Shown here: positions 1 to 7,596 of the stretch, piece after piece | Layout: each line of letters opens with the position of its first letter | Numbering within the stretch: position 1 is the stretch's first letter | Assembly: GCA_030844565.1 (NCBI GenBank) | Contig: JAUUNK010000028.1 | Coordinates: 1 to 37,410 of the forward strand | DNA length: 37,410 nucleotides | Origin: Bacteroides ovatus | Lineage (GTDB): Bacteria; Bacteroidota; Bacteroidia; Bacteroidales; Bacteroidaceae | Direction: 5' to 3' | Notes under the pieces: generated by a model | Databases searched by the model: none | What the model saw: the letters and a program-made list of their open reading frames with translations, nothing else | Told to the model about the DNA's origin: nothing | Translations under genes and position numbers: made by a program

Positions 1-1
1 A

Positions 2-9
2 CAAAGATA
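2..9 (-). promoter_or_regulatory. Bacteroides -7 promoter box for a gene left of the window
   Basis: Read on the minus strand this is TATCTTTG, a full match to the Bacteroidota sigma-ABfr -7 consensus TAnnTTTG. It points leftward, out of the window, so it probably drives a gene whose start lies just beyond position 1. A perfect 14-bp palindrome (50-63) lies about 40 bp upstream of it. No gene is visible between 10 and 185. Confidence 0.5.
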
Positions 10-49
10 GGAAGGAAAAGAAGGAAAAGAAATACGCACTAGGCCGAAT

Positions 50-63
50 GCTTACATGTAAGC
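50..63. repeat. 14-bp perfect palindrome, possible operator
   Basis: GCTTACATGTAAGC is its own reverse complement. It sits about 40 bp upstream of the leftward -7 box at 2-9 and downstream of the S41 peptidase stop, so it could be a dimeric regulator site for the gene to the left. Nothing else supports this, and a chance palindrome cannot be excluded. Confidence 0.3.
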
Positions 64-185
64 TGATTTGTTCACAAGAGTGAGCCCTTGATTAGCATTA
101 ACAGAGAAAATATCATCTATACGGCTTCTACTTATAGAGCAACCACTTACCACATAATCTATCCGCACCTTTCTCTGCCAAGACC

Positions 186-2390
186 CTATTCCGCCTCAAT
201 ATACTCTATCGCCTTCTTGATCCACATATCCTCTCCTGCTTCGACATCCTTCGCTGTCTGTACCACCGGAATATCTATCTTCACTCCTACCCGCTGGTTC
301 ATTCCCCAGTTGGGATAGAAAGCCCCTGCCATCGTATAATTGAGTTTTATCCCACGCGGCAAGTATAAATAACCGGTATGCCCGTTGGCTCCGGCGGTCT
401 GGGTACCAATCACTGCACTGCGGGGAGCGGCACGATAGGCAATAGAAGACAACTCGCCCAAACTTTGAGTGCCTTCATTCACCAGAATAGCAATCTTCCC
501 CTTAAAGTAATCGGGATTTTCTTCCAATCCGACATCTCCTTTTATATCCAGGAAAAAGTTGCCCGGATACTTCTTTGAATTCATAGAGAACCACATATAC
601 GGAGTAGGTTTAGGATAAAGATACTTTTCGAGCAAATCTTTGGTATAAGGCTTCGGATATTGGCGCATATCCAATATAAGTCCCTTATTCCCATGATGCT
701 TTTTCATCTGATATTCCAATTCTTCGGGGCTGATGTTCCCTACATTTATATAAATAATTCCTTTCGACCTCAGTTTATATTCACTTGGCCTTTTACGTTC
801 GCTCACACCCTGCATCGTAAAACATTGGGTTGGAACTTTCCTTTTAAATGTCGTTCCCAGAAAATCTATAGTAACCTTAGTCTCTTCATTCTGTGTAAGA
901 AACAAGTGGGGTGCCACGTCTCTCCTCAATGCACTTTCATTGGAGGCAGCTATGATAGGACGAAAATCTTCAATAATTTGGGAAACCGGTTTATCTTTTA
1001 CTGCCAGGATAACCGAACCTCTGTCTATCTCCCTTAAATGAGTAGACTCTACGGCATACTTTCCGTCCACAGTCTGAGTCAATCCCATAGGAAGTCCCCG
1101 CATCGGCGGAGTACGTTTGGGAAAATGAAGGGTACCGTGAGAATCATTGATTTCGGCAGTCACTTTCTGTATCGACCTGTTTAGCTCTTCTTCGGAAGGA
1201 GCTTCTATAAATTCTCTCAGGTATTTTGCCAGAATGGTACTCCAGCGATTGTCCGTTAAATCGACATAAGGGAAACTATATTCAATAGCATTCCACAATC
1301 TATAAAGAGTGAGAAGACGATAGCCTTGGTCTTCCCAGCTAATTCCCCGATAAATTTTCTCTCTTGTAAACTCCACCTCTTCTTTCCCTGACAAAGGCGG
1401 AAGATAATAGTTCAACACACCGTTACGCTTTGCATTCTTAATTTTGACTAACCGTGCGGAAAGTTCCTTATCAAAAAGTTGCGGGTCTTCCAACCATTCC
1501 AAATGGGCAAAGCGGTGATATTGAGCGGAATCCTTCACCGTATAATCTTCCGTCTCGGTGATTTCCCCATATTTATCTATCCATTCGGCGAGTATCTTGT
1601 TTCTTTCTTCTTTCGTGGAAGCATCAAGTATTTCGGGCAGTATCCTGAACAGCTCAAAGTCCCAGTTATATTTGCCTACGACCACCTTCGGATGGAAATA
1701 TTTCATGAATCCCCACACTTTACCCATCACTTCGAGATTTTCCAATGTTTGCGGAGTCAGTTTAGGAATAGAAATGCCCGACTTCCAAAGAAACTCGTCA
1801 TCCTTATCCACCTTTTCATTGGGGCTCACCAGAATATCCAATGACTGTCCGTCTACCGATACCTGGCAATCGCTCACCCAGAGTTTAAGTTCCCCATGTG
1901 TCACTATACGGAAGAAAAAGTCTTCTGTACGCTCCAGTGGCATTTCCAGGGAGAATTCTTTCCAATCTTGGTTTCCGTTACATTCCTTGGTCGTTGTTTT
2001 ATCGACCATGGTCCGCAAAAAGGTTTTTAACGTAATGGCAAAATGTACCTTTGCATCATGCGCCTGTTGATATTTATACTTACCACTAAAAACAATTTTC
2101 TTCCCCACAATATCCCGATTTGCCAGATGAAAGAAAGCATTCACCTCCTGCCCTTCGGCGGGCATGATAAGCAGGGATGTTTGCCCTTCATACGTAGTAT
2201 ACGTATCCGTCTGCGTCTCGGAGTTATCGCTAAACCAACCCATCTTGAGCATATATTGATAATCGCTCGGAAAAGGATAAACGCGTACACCGTCCAGAGA
2301 AAGAAAGCCTTTCTTACCGGCAACCGGTTGTGCACACACGTTCAAAGCTACCAATGAAAGCAGCAATAAACCAAAAAGTCTGTTCTTCAT
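186..2390 (-). CDS. Secreted S41-family serine peptidase (CtpA/tricorn-like fold)
   Basis: A 734-aa protein with a Sec signal peptide (residues 1 to about 20, ending ...LNVCAQ) and no barrel or membrane segment beyond it. It should act in the periplasm or at the envelope. After the signal comes a beta-rich domain of about 180 residues, then a helical S41 N-terminal region (about 215-420), a PDZ-like stretch around residues 430-540, and the C-terminal protease domain. The motif NEGTQSLGE places the predicted nucleophile at Ser643, and GTQTAGANGH follows about 20 residues later, as in C-terminal processing proteases. The substrate is unknown. The start is the first ATG, which gives a good signal peptide after an A/T-rich leader. 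The gene appears monocistronic, with its promoter at 2488-2533. Paralogues of this type are common in Bacteroides and should not be equated with housekeeping CtpA. Confidence 0.88.
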   Translation of the reverse strand: MKNRLFGLLLLSLVALNVCAQPVAGKKGFLSLDGVRVYPFPSDYQYMLKMGWFSDNSETQTDTYTTYEGQTSLLIMPAEGQEVNAFFHLANRDIVGKKIVFSGKYKYQQAHDAKVHFAITLKTFLRTMVDKTTTKECNGNQDWKEFSLEMPLERTEDFFFRIVTHGELKLWVSDCQVSVDGQSLDILVSPNEKVDKDDEFLWKSGISIPKLTPQTLENLEVMGKVWGFMKYFHPKVVVGKYNWDFELFRILPEILDASTKEERNKILAEWIDKYGEITETEDYTVKDSAQYHRFAHLEWLEDPQLFDKELSARLVKIKNAKRNGVLNYYLPPLSGKEEVEFTREKIYRGISWEDQGYRLLTLYRLWNAIEYSFPYVDLTDNRWSTILAKYLREFIEAPSEEELNRSIQKVTAEINDSHGTLHFPKRTPPMRGLPMGLTQTVDGKYAVESTHLREIDRGSVILAVKDKPVSQIIEDFRPIIAASNESALRRDVAPHLFLTQNEETKVTIDFLGTTFKRKVPTQCFTMQGVSERKRPSEYKLRSKGIIYINVGNISPEELEYQMKKHHGNKGLILDMRQYPKPYTKDLLEKYLYPKPTPYMWFSMNSKKYPGNFFLDIKGDVGLEENPDYFKGKIAILVNEGTQSLGELSSIAYRAAPRSAVIGTQTAGANGHTGYLYLPRGIKLNYTMAGAFYPNWGMNQRVGVKIDIPVVQTAKDVEAGEDMWIKKAIEYIEAE

Positions 2391-2487
2391 AATCTATTTA
2401 ATTTAAGTTTTCTCTTATTTTCCATGAATATAGTCCCTTATGCTTCAGGACAAGTGTATTTTGCTTTGAGGTAACGTCTCTCAAAGA

Positions 2488-2533
2488 CAAAGATGGGACA
2501 AAACAAATAAAAGCCAGGATAATTACTATTCAA
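2488..2533 (-). promoter_or_regulatory. Promoter A: shared 17-bp element plus -7 box, upstream of S41 peptidase
   Basis: On the minus strand the element TTGAATAGTAATTATCC (2517-2533) is followed after 21 bp by CATCTTTG (2488-2495), one mismatch from the TAnnTTTG -7 consensus. The same element with the same spacing occurs upstream of three neighbouring genes (5885-5931, 7357-7402, 7509-7554). The element ends just where a -33 box would begin, which is a typical class II activator position. The leader to the S41 start is about 90 nt. Confidence 0.6.
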
Positions 2534-2632
2534 AAAAGGAAAGAATCTGACCATCTTGAATAAAACCGGAAGAATAATCTCTCTTTTTTGCTCATTTCCC
2601 GGTATCTTGGATCATAGAGTCAGGTCGAACAT

Positions 2633-3014
2633 CTATTGCACTATTAATCCATTTGGAAATATATTCATATAGAAGCTTTCCACCTCCTGCTTCAGGTGTG
2701 CTTTTATCGAGTCAACAGAATCATAAGTATCTACTACACATAAATATCTTTTCGAAGAGCCTGCCACGCTTGATGTATATCATCTGCCTGATCGAACATG
2801 GTAACAGCGACTAAGCACATCCGCCAAAGTAGAGAACAATCCATAGTAATCTCGTGGTATAGCCTGGGGAGGGTTTGCCTTGCGCATCCAGAAAAGAATA
2901 ATTCTCGGATATATAATTCAAAGAGTCGGATGCAACGCTTTCCGTCAAGCGGGCATGCATGTACTCCCCAGTGGAGAGACAAAATATTGATAAAAAGACT
3001 ATTCTTATATTCAT
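2633..3014 (-). pseudogene. Decayed short secreted-protein gene, at least two frameshifts
   Basis: Reading minus from an ATG at 3014 gives a signal-peptide-like start (MNIRIVFLSIFCLST) and about 65 residues up to a stop at 2811. The second frame continues smoothly with LVAVTMFDQADDIHQAWQAL to a stop near 2734. A third frame then gives DSIKAHLKQEVESFYMNIF and stops at 2633. The three pieces read as one protein interrupted by two frame changes, so this looks like a pseudogene of roughly 125 codons. I do not recognise the family. Two independent sequencing errors are possible but less likely given the other fragments next to it. Confidence 0.45.
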
Positions 3015-3049
3015 AATAGAGTTATTCTTTAGTTTAAGGAAAAAAAGAT

Positions 3050-3187
3050 TTACTCTTCCTCTAAAATTACAATTGGTTCTATATCATAGACATCACACAA
3101 ACGTTTACCACCATTTACGCCCTCGCTCATAACAATCTCATTAGAGAGGTCATGAGCAGCAATCACAGAATTGTGAAGTAACAGAAA
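3050..3187 (-). pseudogene. C-terminal gene fragment, family not recognised
   Basis: A minus-strand open frame runs from an in-frame stop near 3187 to TAA at 3050-3052 with no ATG at its beginning. It encodes about 45 residues including HNSVIAAHDLSNEIVMSEG and ending ...CDVYDIEPIVILEEE. The composition is protein-like, with acidic and hydrophobic residues alternating at the end. It is probably the tail of a gene whose 5' part was lost. It lies between another decayed gene and the truncated glycosyltransferase, so 2.6-4.7 kb looks like a graveyard of rearranged genes. Confidence 0.3.
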
Positions 3188-3214
3188 AAGCTGTTACAAC
3201 TTCGTCAACTCTTT

Positions 3215-3231
3215 TGCCGGCGAAACCGGCA
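3215..3231. terminator. GC-rich hairpin, possible terminator
   Basis: TGCCGG-CGAAA-CCGGCA forms a 6-bp GC-rich stem with a 5-nt loop, about 40 bp downstream of the stop codon of the leftward glycosyltransferase gene. There is no long T-run on the minus strand (AAAAGAG follows); on the plus strand TTATTAT follows. It may be a weak or bidirectional terminator. Confidence 0.35.
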
Positions 3232-3273
3232 TTATTATCACATCATTACTCAATCTTATCTGTTCCGCCAAAG

Positions 3274-4173
3274 TTAATAAAATTGTTTTTTATAGAATTC
3301 TTCTTCTCTCAATTCCTGCAGATAAATCAAGCATTTGTTTTCGAGTCCATCAAACAATTCTTTAAAGTCCAGGATAGTCACGTCGCCTTCGAGATTCATC
3401 ACATTTCGTTGCTGCATGAAATTGCGGTATAAGATATATTCTTTCTTTTTTGATGTCTTATCAAATTTCTTAATCTTTTTCCATGCGTGCATATCCGGGG
3501 GAGTTTTATCCCACTTTAATAAGTTTCTATGCAGGAAAGCGATGCGACCGTCCGGAAGATGCTGCACCATCGTGTGTCCGATAAACGAACCGTCTTCCTC
3601 TATATAACCGCAGGAGGCAACCTCATGTTCTACAAAATAGAAGGCTTTCTGCAGAGCCCGCCATGCAAAACGGAAAGTGTCTTTGTCGCCAACCAAATAA
3701 TTATAATAGATGTGGCTGTTGACATTAAAGTAGATAGATAAATTAAGCTCTGCCCAACAACGCTCTTTATCAATCAAAATCTGTCCGCTTTCCTGCTCTT
3801 TTTCTTTCGTCGACGGACATCCTATGATTTCCCAGATTTGGTTATTGCTATCCTTAGTCCAAAAGTCGGGCCAGAAGATTGCCCCGGACTCTTTATATTC
3901 CTGCAAATCAAATAGCAACTCAGGGTTTAAAGTACAAACATTATCGGCATCCAGATATAACACCTCCTTGAAACTGCTGAAAAGAATAGACATCGGTTTC
4001 ATGGCATAACCGCTCATTTCCGGTGGAATATCATAATAATCTTCCAGATTATGACTTGTAGCCCCCAGCTTGGAGAGTGTCTCTTCGAGCTCAGGAGTAA
4101 TTTCATTGCCTCTATACCAAACCTGAATGGGCAAACTGCACTTCAACTCCTTGCGCAGCACGTTAATCAATAC
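3274..4173 (-). CDS. GT71-like (Mnn1/Mnn2-type) mannosyltransferase, 5'-truncated
   Basis: About 298 aa resembling the alpha-mannosyltransferase family best known from fungal Mnn1/Mnn2 (PF11051-like). The visible hallmarks are KEVLYLDADNV with the metal-binding DxD at residues 74-76, and SGAIFWPDFW about 20 residues later. The only available start is a TTG at 4168-4170. The frame continues upstream as C-W-V before reaching a stop at 4189-4191. Family members normally have an N-terminal nucleotide-sugar binding segment before the ...WVLINVLR sequence, so the 5' end has been lost, with the break near 4175-4185. There is no visible promoter or usable ATG. The gene is probably non-functional or expressed as a fragment, although the rest of the frame is intact. 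The family call rests on motifs only. Confidence 0.6.
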   Translation of the reverse strand, partial: VLINVLRKELKCSLPIQVWYRGNEITPELEETLSKLGATSHNLEDYYDIPPEMSGYAMKPMSILFSSFKEVLYLDADNVCTLNPELLFDLQEYKESGAIFWPDFWTKDSNNQIWEIIGCPSTKEKEQESGQILIDKERCWAELNLSIYFNVNSHIYYNYLVGDKDTFRFAWRALQKAFYFVEHEVASCGYIEEDGSFIGHTMVQHLPDGRIAFLHRNLLKWDKTPPDMHAWKKIKKFDKTSKKKEYILYRNFMQQRNVMNLEGDVTILDFKELFDGLENKCLIYLQELREEEFYKKQFY

Positions 4174-4177
4174 CCAG

Positions 4178-4688
4178 CAACGGATGAACTATCTTCGTGA
4201 GTTTTCCTATAACAGGGACCGCTTTGGAACAAATCCCCTTTACATCAATTATTCACAAGCCTTTGTTGGCGGACTGTATACCTACACGCAGCAACGAAAC
4301 ATACAATATGCGCAATACAATAACTCATTAAGCCCTTCGCGAACTTATCACCTTCTTGAATAAACCGGAATGGACAGACAACGACATCGAAGTAATGCCC
4401 CCCAGTTCAACCTTCCTTTGAAAATAGATGAGAAGTTAGCTTCTCTTTATGCCCGCTGGAATATCCCCTTTTTCCTGTCGCAAGAAGGGAAAAGACTCAA
4501 AGCAGAACAAACTTTGTTCACTGCCAAACCCAACAATCGCTTCAATGGAAACATCAACCTCAGCTATGGATTGAACCAATATGCCGACCATTTTGCAAAT
4601 GCTTACCGGAAGCCCGACTACTTTATATGACTTTGCCAAGCAAGCGGAGCTAAAAGAGTTATTTTTCCAGGATGCTGACTCCAGATAG
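4178..4688 (+). pseudogene. Decayed gene remnant facing the truncated glycosyltransferase
   Basis: On the plus strand, three frame-shifted open segments read as the 3' portion of one gene. The first runs about 4178-4360 (includes NRDRFGTNPLYINYSQAFV and NNSLSPSRTYHLL). The second is a short segment KPEWTDNDIEVMPPSSTFL at about 4363-4422. The third (4426-4630) includes LASLYARWNIPFFLSQEGKR. The tail shifts frame again and ends FAKQAELKELFFQDADSR with TAG at 4686-4688. At least three frame breaks mean it cannot make a full protein. I do not recognise the family. Its 5' end coincides with the break of the glycosyltransferase, so the two remnants were joined by one rearrangement. Confidence 0.45.
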
Positions 4689-4725
4689 TTTTTTCCTCTG
4701 GCATGATAGTATATACCCTGGAAAA

Positions 4726-5685
4726 TTATAACTTACTAATATCATCAATCAAATACTTATCTCCTTGCTTTATGACCTTAACGACCAAGGCAGGATGAAT
4801 GTTTTTCCACTTGGTATAACTCATTTTATAAGTATCCTTACCCAAAGGAGTCACCTTGATGGACTGACGCCAGGTATTGTCGAAATCAAAATCGTTAATC
4901 AACAAATCATAAGGGGACCACCCGTCCGCAGCCTGCTCATCGGCTGTTTCTTTAAATTGAGACAAGGCATGAGGGGAAAGATATTGTGCACGCAAAGTTT
5001 CCAATTGTGCAGACAGTCCTTCGGGCATACTGGCATACAGGCGTGTATATACATCATAGAAATTTTGTAAGAAACCAAGAGGTTCCGAAGCCTCTATCAC
5101 AGATGTTGTCACCGGGCTGCAAAGCAAGCTATCGCCATAAAGAGAATCATTCCACATCGGCGTAATATAATCAATCATATTCTGCCCCTTTATCATAGTG
5201 ACTCTCACCGGAATATTCGTTTTCTTTCCTTCTCCATAGCTCATCATATACCAAGGATTATTAGACCCCAGACTTTTCGTCGAAAGTGTCTTCAAGAAAT
5301 TTTCGTCAAAGTCTTGTGCTCGGATGATAGGATCGACATTTGTCGACCTTGCCATCCTCTCTACCTTCTCTATCAATCCTTTTGTAAAGTATTTCTTCAA
5401 CAGCGCATCTCTCTGAGCCGATGTTTGTATAGTAGCGTACGATTTATAGAAATCCCGTATGGATTCAGCTACGCGCTGTTTCCCAATGTAGATGATAGAG
5501 TCCTGTTTGGGTTCACACTTGACAAAGTAAAAATCAGCAGGCTGTTTATATGTTACTTGATGGTGACATAAAGTATAGTCACCGATGCCTGGAAATCGCT
5601 GAGCATTTTCACTGCTTTGAGAATATATTCCCAAAGACGCTTGCATCAAGAATAATGTTAAAAATATTAATCGTTGGATATTCAT
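4726..5685 (-). CDS. Secreted protein with two tandem DUF3828-like domains
   Basis: About 319 aa from the preferred start (ATG at 5685; an earlier in-frame ATG at 5700 adds five residues ahead of a good signal peptide MNIQRLIFLTLFLMQASLG). The mature protein appears to contain two copies of one fold. Copy one (about 80-185) has IRDFYKSYAT, a basic LLKKYFTKGLIEKV segment and VRVTMIKG. Copy two (about 205-319) has LQNFYDVYTRLYA, LRAQYLSPHALSQF, then a strand pair and HPALVVKVIKQGDKYLIDDI. The pattern of an F-Y-x-x-Y helix, a K/R-rich Y-(F/L)-(T/S) helix, and a final beta hairpin matches DUF3828-type periplasmic proteins. The function is unknown. It is monocistronic, with a promoter containing the shared element at 5885-5931 and a leader of about 180 nt. 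Confidence 0.65.
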   Translation of the reverse strand: MNIQRLIFLTLFLMQASLGIYSQSSENAQRFPGIGDYTLCHHQVTYKQPADFYFVKCEPKQDSIIYIGKQRVAESIRDFYKSYATIQTSAQRDALLKKYFTKGLIEKVERMARSTNVDPIIRAQDFDENFLKTLSTKSLGSNNPWYMMSYGEGKKTNIPVRVTMIKGQNMIDYITPMWNDSLYGDSLLCSPVTTSVIEASEPLGFLQNFYDVYTRLYASMPEGLSAQLETLRAQYLSPHALSQFKETADEQAADGWSPYDLLINDFDFDNTWRQSIKVTPLGKDTYKMSYTKWKNIHPALVVKVIKQGDKYLIDDISKL

Positions 5686-5884
5686 TATAACTAAAAACAT
5701 TTAAGAAATAACTATTGTAATAACAAGTAATTAGCTTGTTTACATTATATATCAGCCACCAAAACTAGAATAAGTCTAAACTAAGACAGAATTATATTCA
5801 ACTTAGTTATTAGACTTAGTATAGTTTAACGAAACAATCTCCTTTCCAAGCTGTCTCTTTATGGAGAAGATTGCTTTTCGCATA

Positions 5885-5931
5885 CAAAGATGGGAAAAAA
5901 ATGAATAAGACCAAGGATAATTCCTACCTAA
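5885..5931 (-). promoter_or_regulatory. Promoter B: shared 17-bp element plus -7 box, upstream of DUF3828 gene
   Basis: The minus-strand element TTAGGTAGGAATTATCC (5915-5931) is followed after 22 bp by CATCTTTG (5885-5892). The surrounding 40 bp also resembles promoter A: both contain a CCGGT about 30-40 bp further upstream, a T-rich spacer and CCCATCTTTG. This is the only visible promoter for the gene starting at 5685/5700. Confidence 0.55.
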
Positions 5932-5987
5932 AGATAGCCAAAATTTGGTCATTCCATACCGGAAAACGAAAACCCACTCATACATAG

Positions 5988-6072
5988 CTTGTACAAGTCT
6001 ATTTCGTTTCCTCGCGAGGAAACTGTAATATCCTCGCGAAGGAAACCACAGTCTCTCCGCGGGGAAATAGTT
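5988..6072. repeat. Array 1: palindromes at 22-bp period, GC-rich unit
   Basis: Successive palindromes are CTTGTACAAG (5988-5997), TTTCCTCGCGAGGAAA (6007-6022, perfect), TCCTCGCGAAGGA (6031-6043) and a CCGCGG-centred copy (6051-6072). The first two centres lie exactly 22 bp apart, and the later ones 22 to 23 bp. It sits in the 440-bp gap between the TlpA gene (ends 6126) and the DUF3828 promoter (5885-5931). No coding potential is convincing here. See the arrays at 14851 and 30720 for the same period with different sequences. Confidence 0.6.
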
Positions 6073-6125
6073 GTTCCCACATATAGAAAAGAGAAGATAT
6101 ATATAGATAAATATCAAAGGAGTGT

Positions 6126-7337
6126 TTAACGAATTATTGATTCAAAGAGTTTGGATAAAGTTTCTTCTAGCTTTTTCCCTCTTAGTCCAATTGCTATAAC
6201 AGTGCCTTGCGGGTCGATGAGGAAGGTGCTCGGGATGGAGGTGACGCCGTATGCATCGGCTGTATCCACATCGAGCAATTGTGTCCACGTCATGCCCAAA
6301 TCCTCTATGGCTTTTTCCCAAGCCTTTTGCTTTGTATCGACAGAGATGCTGACAACTTCGAATCCTTTGGAAGCATATTTTGCGTATGCAGCCTTCACAT
6401 TGGGCATTTCGCGACGACAAGGTCCGCACCAGGAAGCCCAGAAGTCAAGCAATACATATTTCCCTTTGCCTGCATAGTCGGACAGCATCGCTTCTTTGCC
6501 TGACCTATCCCTGACTTTCCCATCGAGAAAATGCTGCCCGGTCCTTATCTTGGAAGGGGCGCTCACCTCTTCGACCTTTCTTCCTGCTTTCAGTTGCTCC
6601 ACTTTTTCTTTTATTCTGTCTTCCATCTTTTTGCGGGATGCGATAGCCTTCTTTGTCAATGCATTGTCGCGGAAGGCAGGCGAAGCATTATCCATCATTG
6701 CTTCCATAACATTCAGTTTAAGTCCTGCCCCTCCATAATAATAAAGGAGATAAGCCCCCACCATACTGTTCTTATAGTCATCTACGCATACCCTCACTTG
6801 GTTAAAGAGGTCGGTAGCCCTATTCATGGAAGCTTTTAACAGACTATCCTCTAAAAGATTAGTAGATGCGCCTTTAGAAATTCTCTCTTCCATTAGTTTT
6901 TGCAACTCTTTATCCGTCTTCTTTATTCCCTCGAAGATAGGTTGCATTCTGTGTATAGCCATATCCAAAGTATCATTGAGAGATGTTCCTCCTCTACAGT
7001 CCGTCTTCATGTCCAGTCTTATTTTGCCTTTTTCCATCACTACTGCATAAGATTTCTCGCCATCTGCCAATTCTATGAGTGCAAAATGGGGTTCGTTTTG
7101 TTCACCTTTGAAGACGAATTTTCCTTTCTTCACTTTCGCGCTGTTCAGCAAAACTTTTTCGGCGTTCTCTCCATCTTCCAACTGATAGAGGTAGACATTC
7201 TGTCCGTTATACTCTTTCCCAGCAATGCCTTGAATGGAAAACTTTTCTTGGGCTGAGGATAATGTTGCAAGCATACCGAACAAGGACAGAGTCAGCAGGC
7301 GTGTCGTGAAATGGTTTGTTGAAATCATGACATTCAT
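6126..7337 (-). CDS. TlpA-family periplasmic thioredoxin with DUF4369-like N-terminal domain
   Basis: A 403-aa protein with a Sec signal peptide (about residues 1-29, ending LATLSSAQ). Residues 30-130 form a beta domain of the DUF4369 type (FSIQGIAGKEYNGQNVYLYQ and KGKFVFKGEQ). A helical linker (130-255) follows, then a TlpA/AhpC-type thioredoxin fold. LLDFWASWCGPCRREMP carries the redox pair Cys304/Cys307, and the cis-Pro motif is GVTSIPSTFLIDPQG. Family members reduce or isomerise disulfides in periplasmic proteins or respond to oxidative stress; the client is unknown. ATG codons at 7337 and 7328 are both possible starts, and the first has an A-rich leader. The gene is divergent from the GH31 operon and carries the same promoter element as its neighbours (7357-7402). 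Confidence 0.85.
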   Translation of the reverse strand: MNVMISTNHFTTRLLTLSLFGMLATLSSAQEKFSIQGIAGKEYNGQNVYLYQLEDGENAEKVLLNSAKVKKGKFVFKGEQNEPHFALIELADGEKSYAVVMEKGKIRLDMKTDCRGGTSLNDTLDMAIHRMQPIFEGIKKTDKELQKLMEERISKGASTNLLEDSLLKASMNRATDLFNQVRVCVDDYKNSMVGAYLLYYYGGAGLKLNVMEAMMDNASPAFRDNALTKKAIASRKKMEDRIKEKVEQLKAGRKVEEVSAPSKIRTGQHFLDGKVRDRSGKEAMLSDYAGKGKYVLLDFWASWCGPCRREMPNVKAAYAKYASKGFEVVSISVDTKQKAWEKAIEDLGMTWTQLLDVDTADAYGVTSIPSTFLIDPQGTVIAIGLRGKKLEETLSKLFESIIR

Positions 7338-7356
7338 TCTTTTTTAGTTAGTGCTA

Positions 7357-7402
7357 CAAAGGTAAGTAAGATTCTTTTAGAAGAGGGATAAATGCTAATC
7401 AA
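7357..7402 (-). promoter_or_regulatory. Promoter D: shared 17-bp element plus -7 box, upstream of TlpA gene
   Basis: On the minus strand TTGATTAGCATTTATCC (7386-7402) is followed after 21 bp by TACCTTTG (7357-7364), a perfect TAnnTTTG match. Predicted transcription begins near 7350, leaving a leader of only about 13 nt before the ATG at 7337. It is divergent from promoter C, about 107 bp away. Confidence 0.6.
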
Positions 7403-7508
7403 TAAACAACAAAATTTAGTCTATCCTTATTCAATAAACAGGTTTTATAGTCCTTTTCCCTCTTTTCACCGGACATTTTACTACAGATTGACCATTTTTT
7501 ATCTTTTA

Positions 7509-7554
7509 TTGAACAGGAAATATCCTGCTTTCCATTTAGAAACCTCTATTTTTG
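7509..7554 (+). promoter_or_regulatory. Promoter C: shared 17-bp element plus -7 box, upstream of GH31 operon
   Basis: TTGAACAGGAAATATCC (7509-7525) is followed after 21 bp by TATTTTTG (7547-7554), a perfect TAnnTTTG match. Within the element AGGA-N4-TCCT forms a small palindrome, also seen in promoter B. The leader to the ATG at 7597 is about 36 nt. It would drive the GH31-GH127-MG2 operon. Confidence 0.65.
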
Positions 7555-7596
7555 CGCTAATTCAAAACAACATAAAGGAACTATATACAAGTAACC

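Noticed and set aside
5803..6117. Minus-strand 104-codon frame across array 1 and promoter B
   Set aside because: It runs through the palindrome array and the promoter, is rich in Tyr, Phe and Trp, and has no family resemblance; judged a chance frame.
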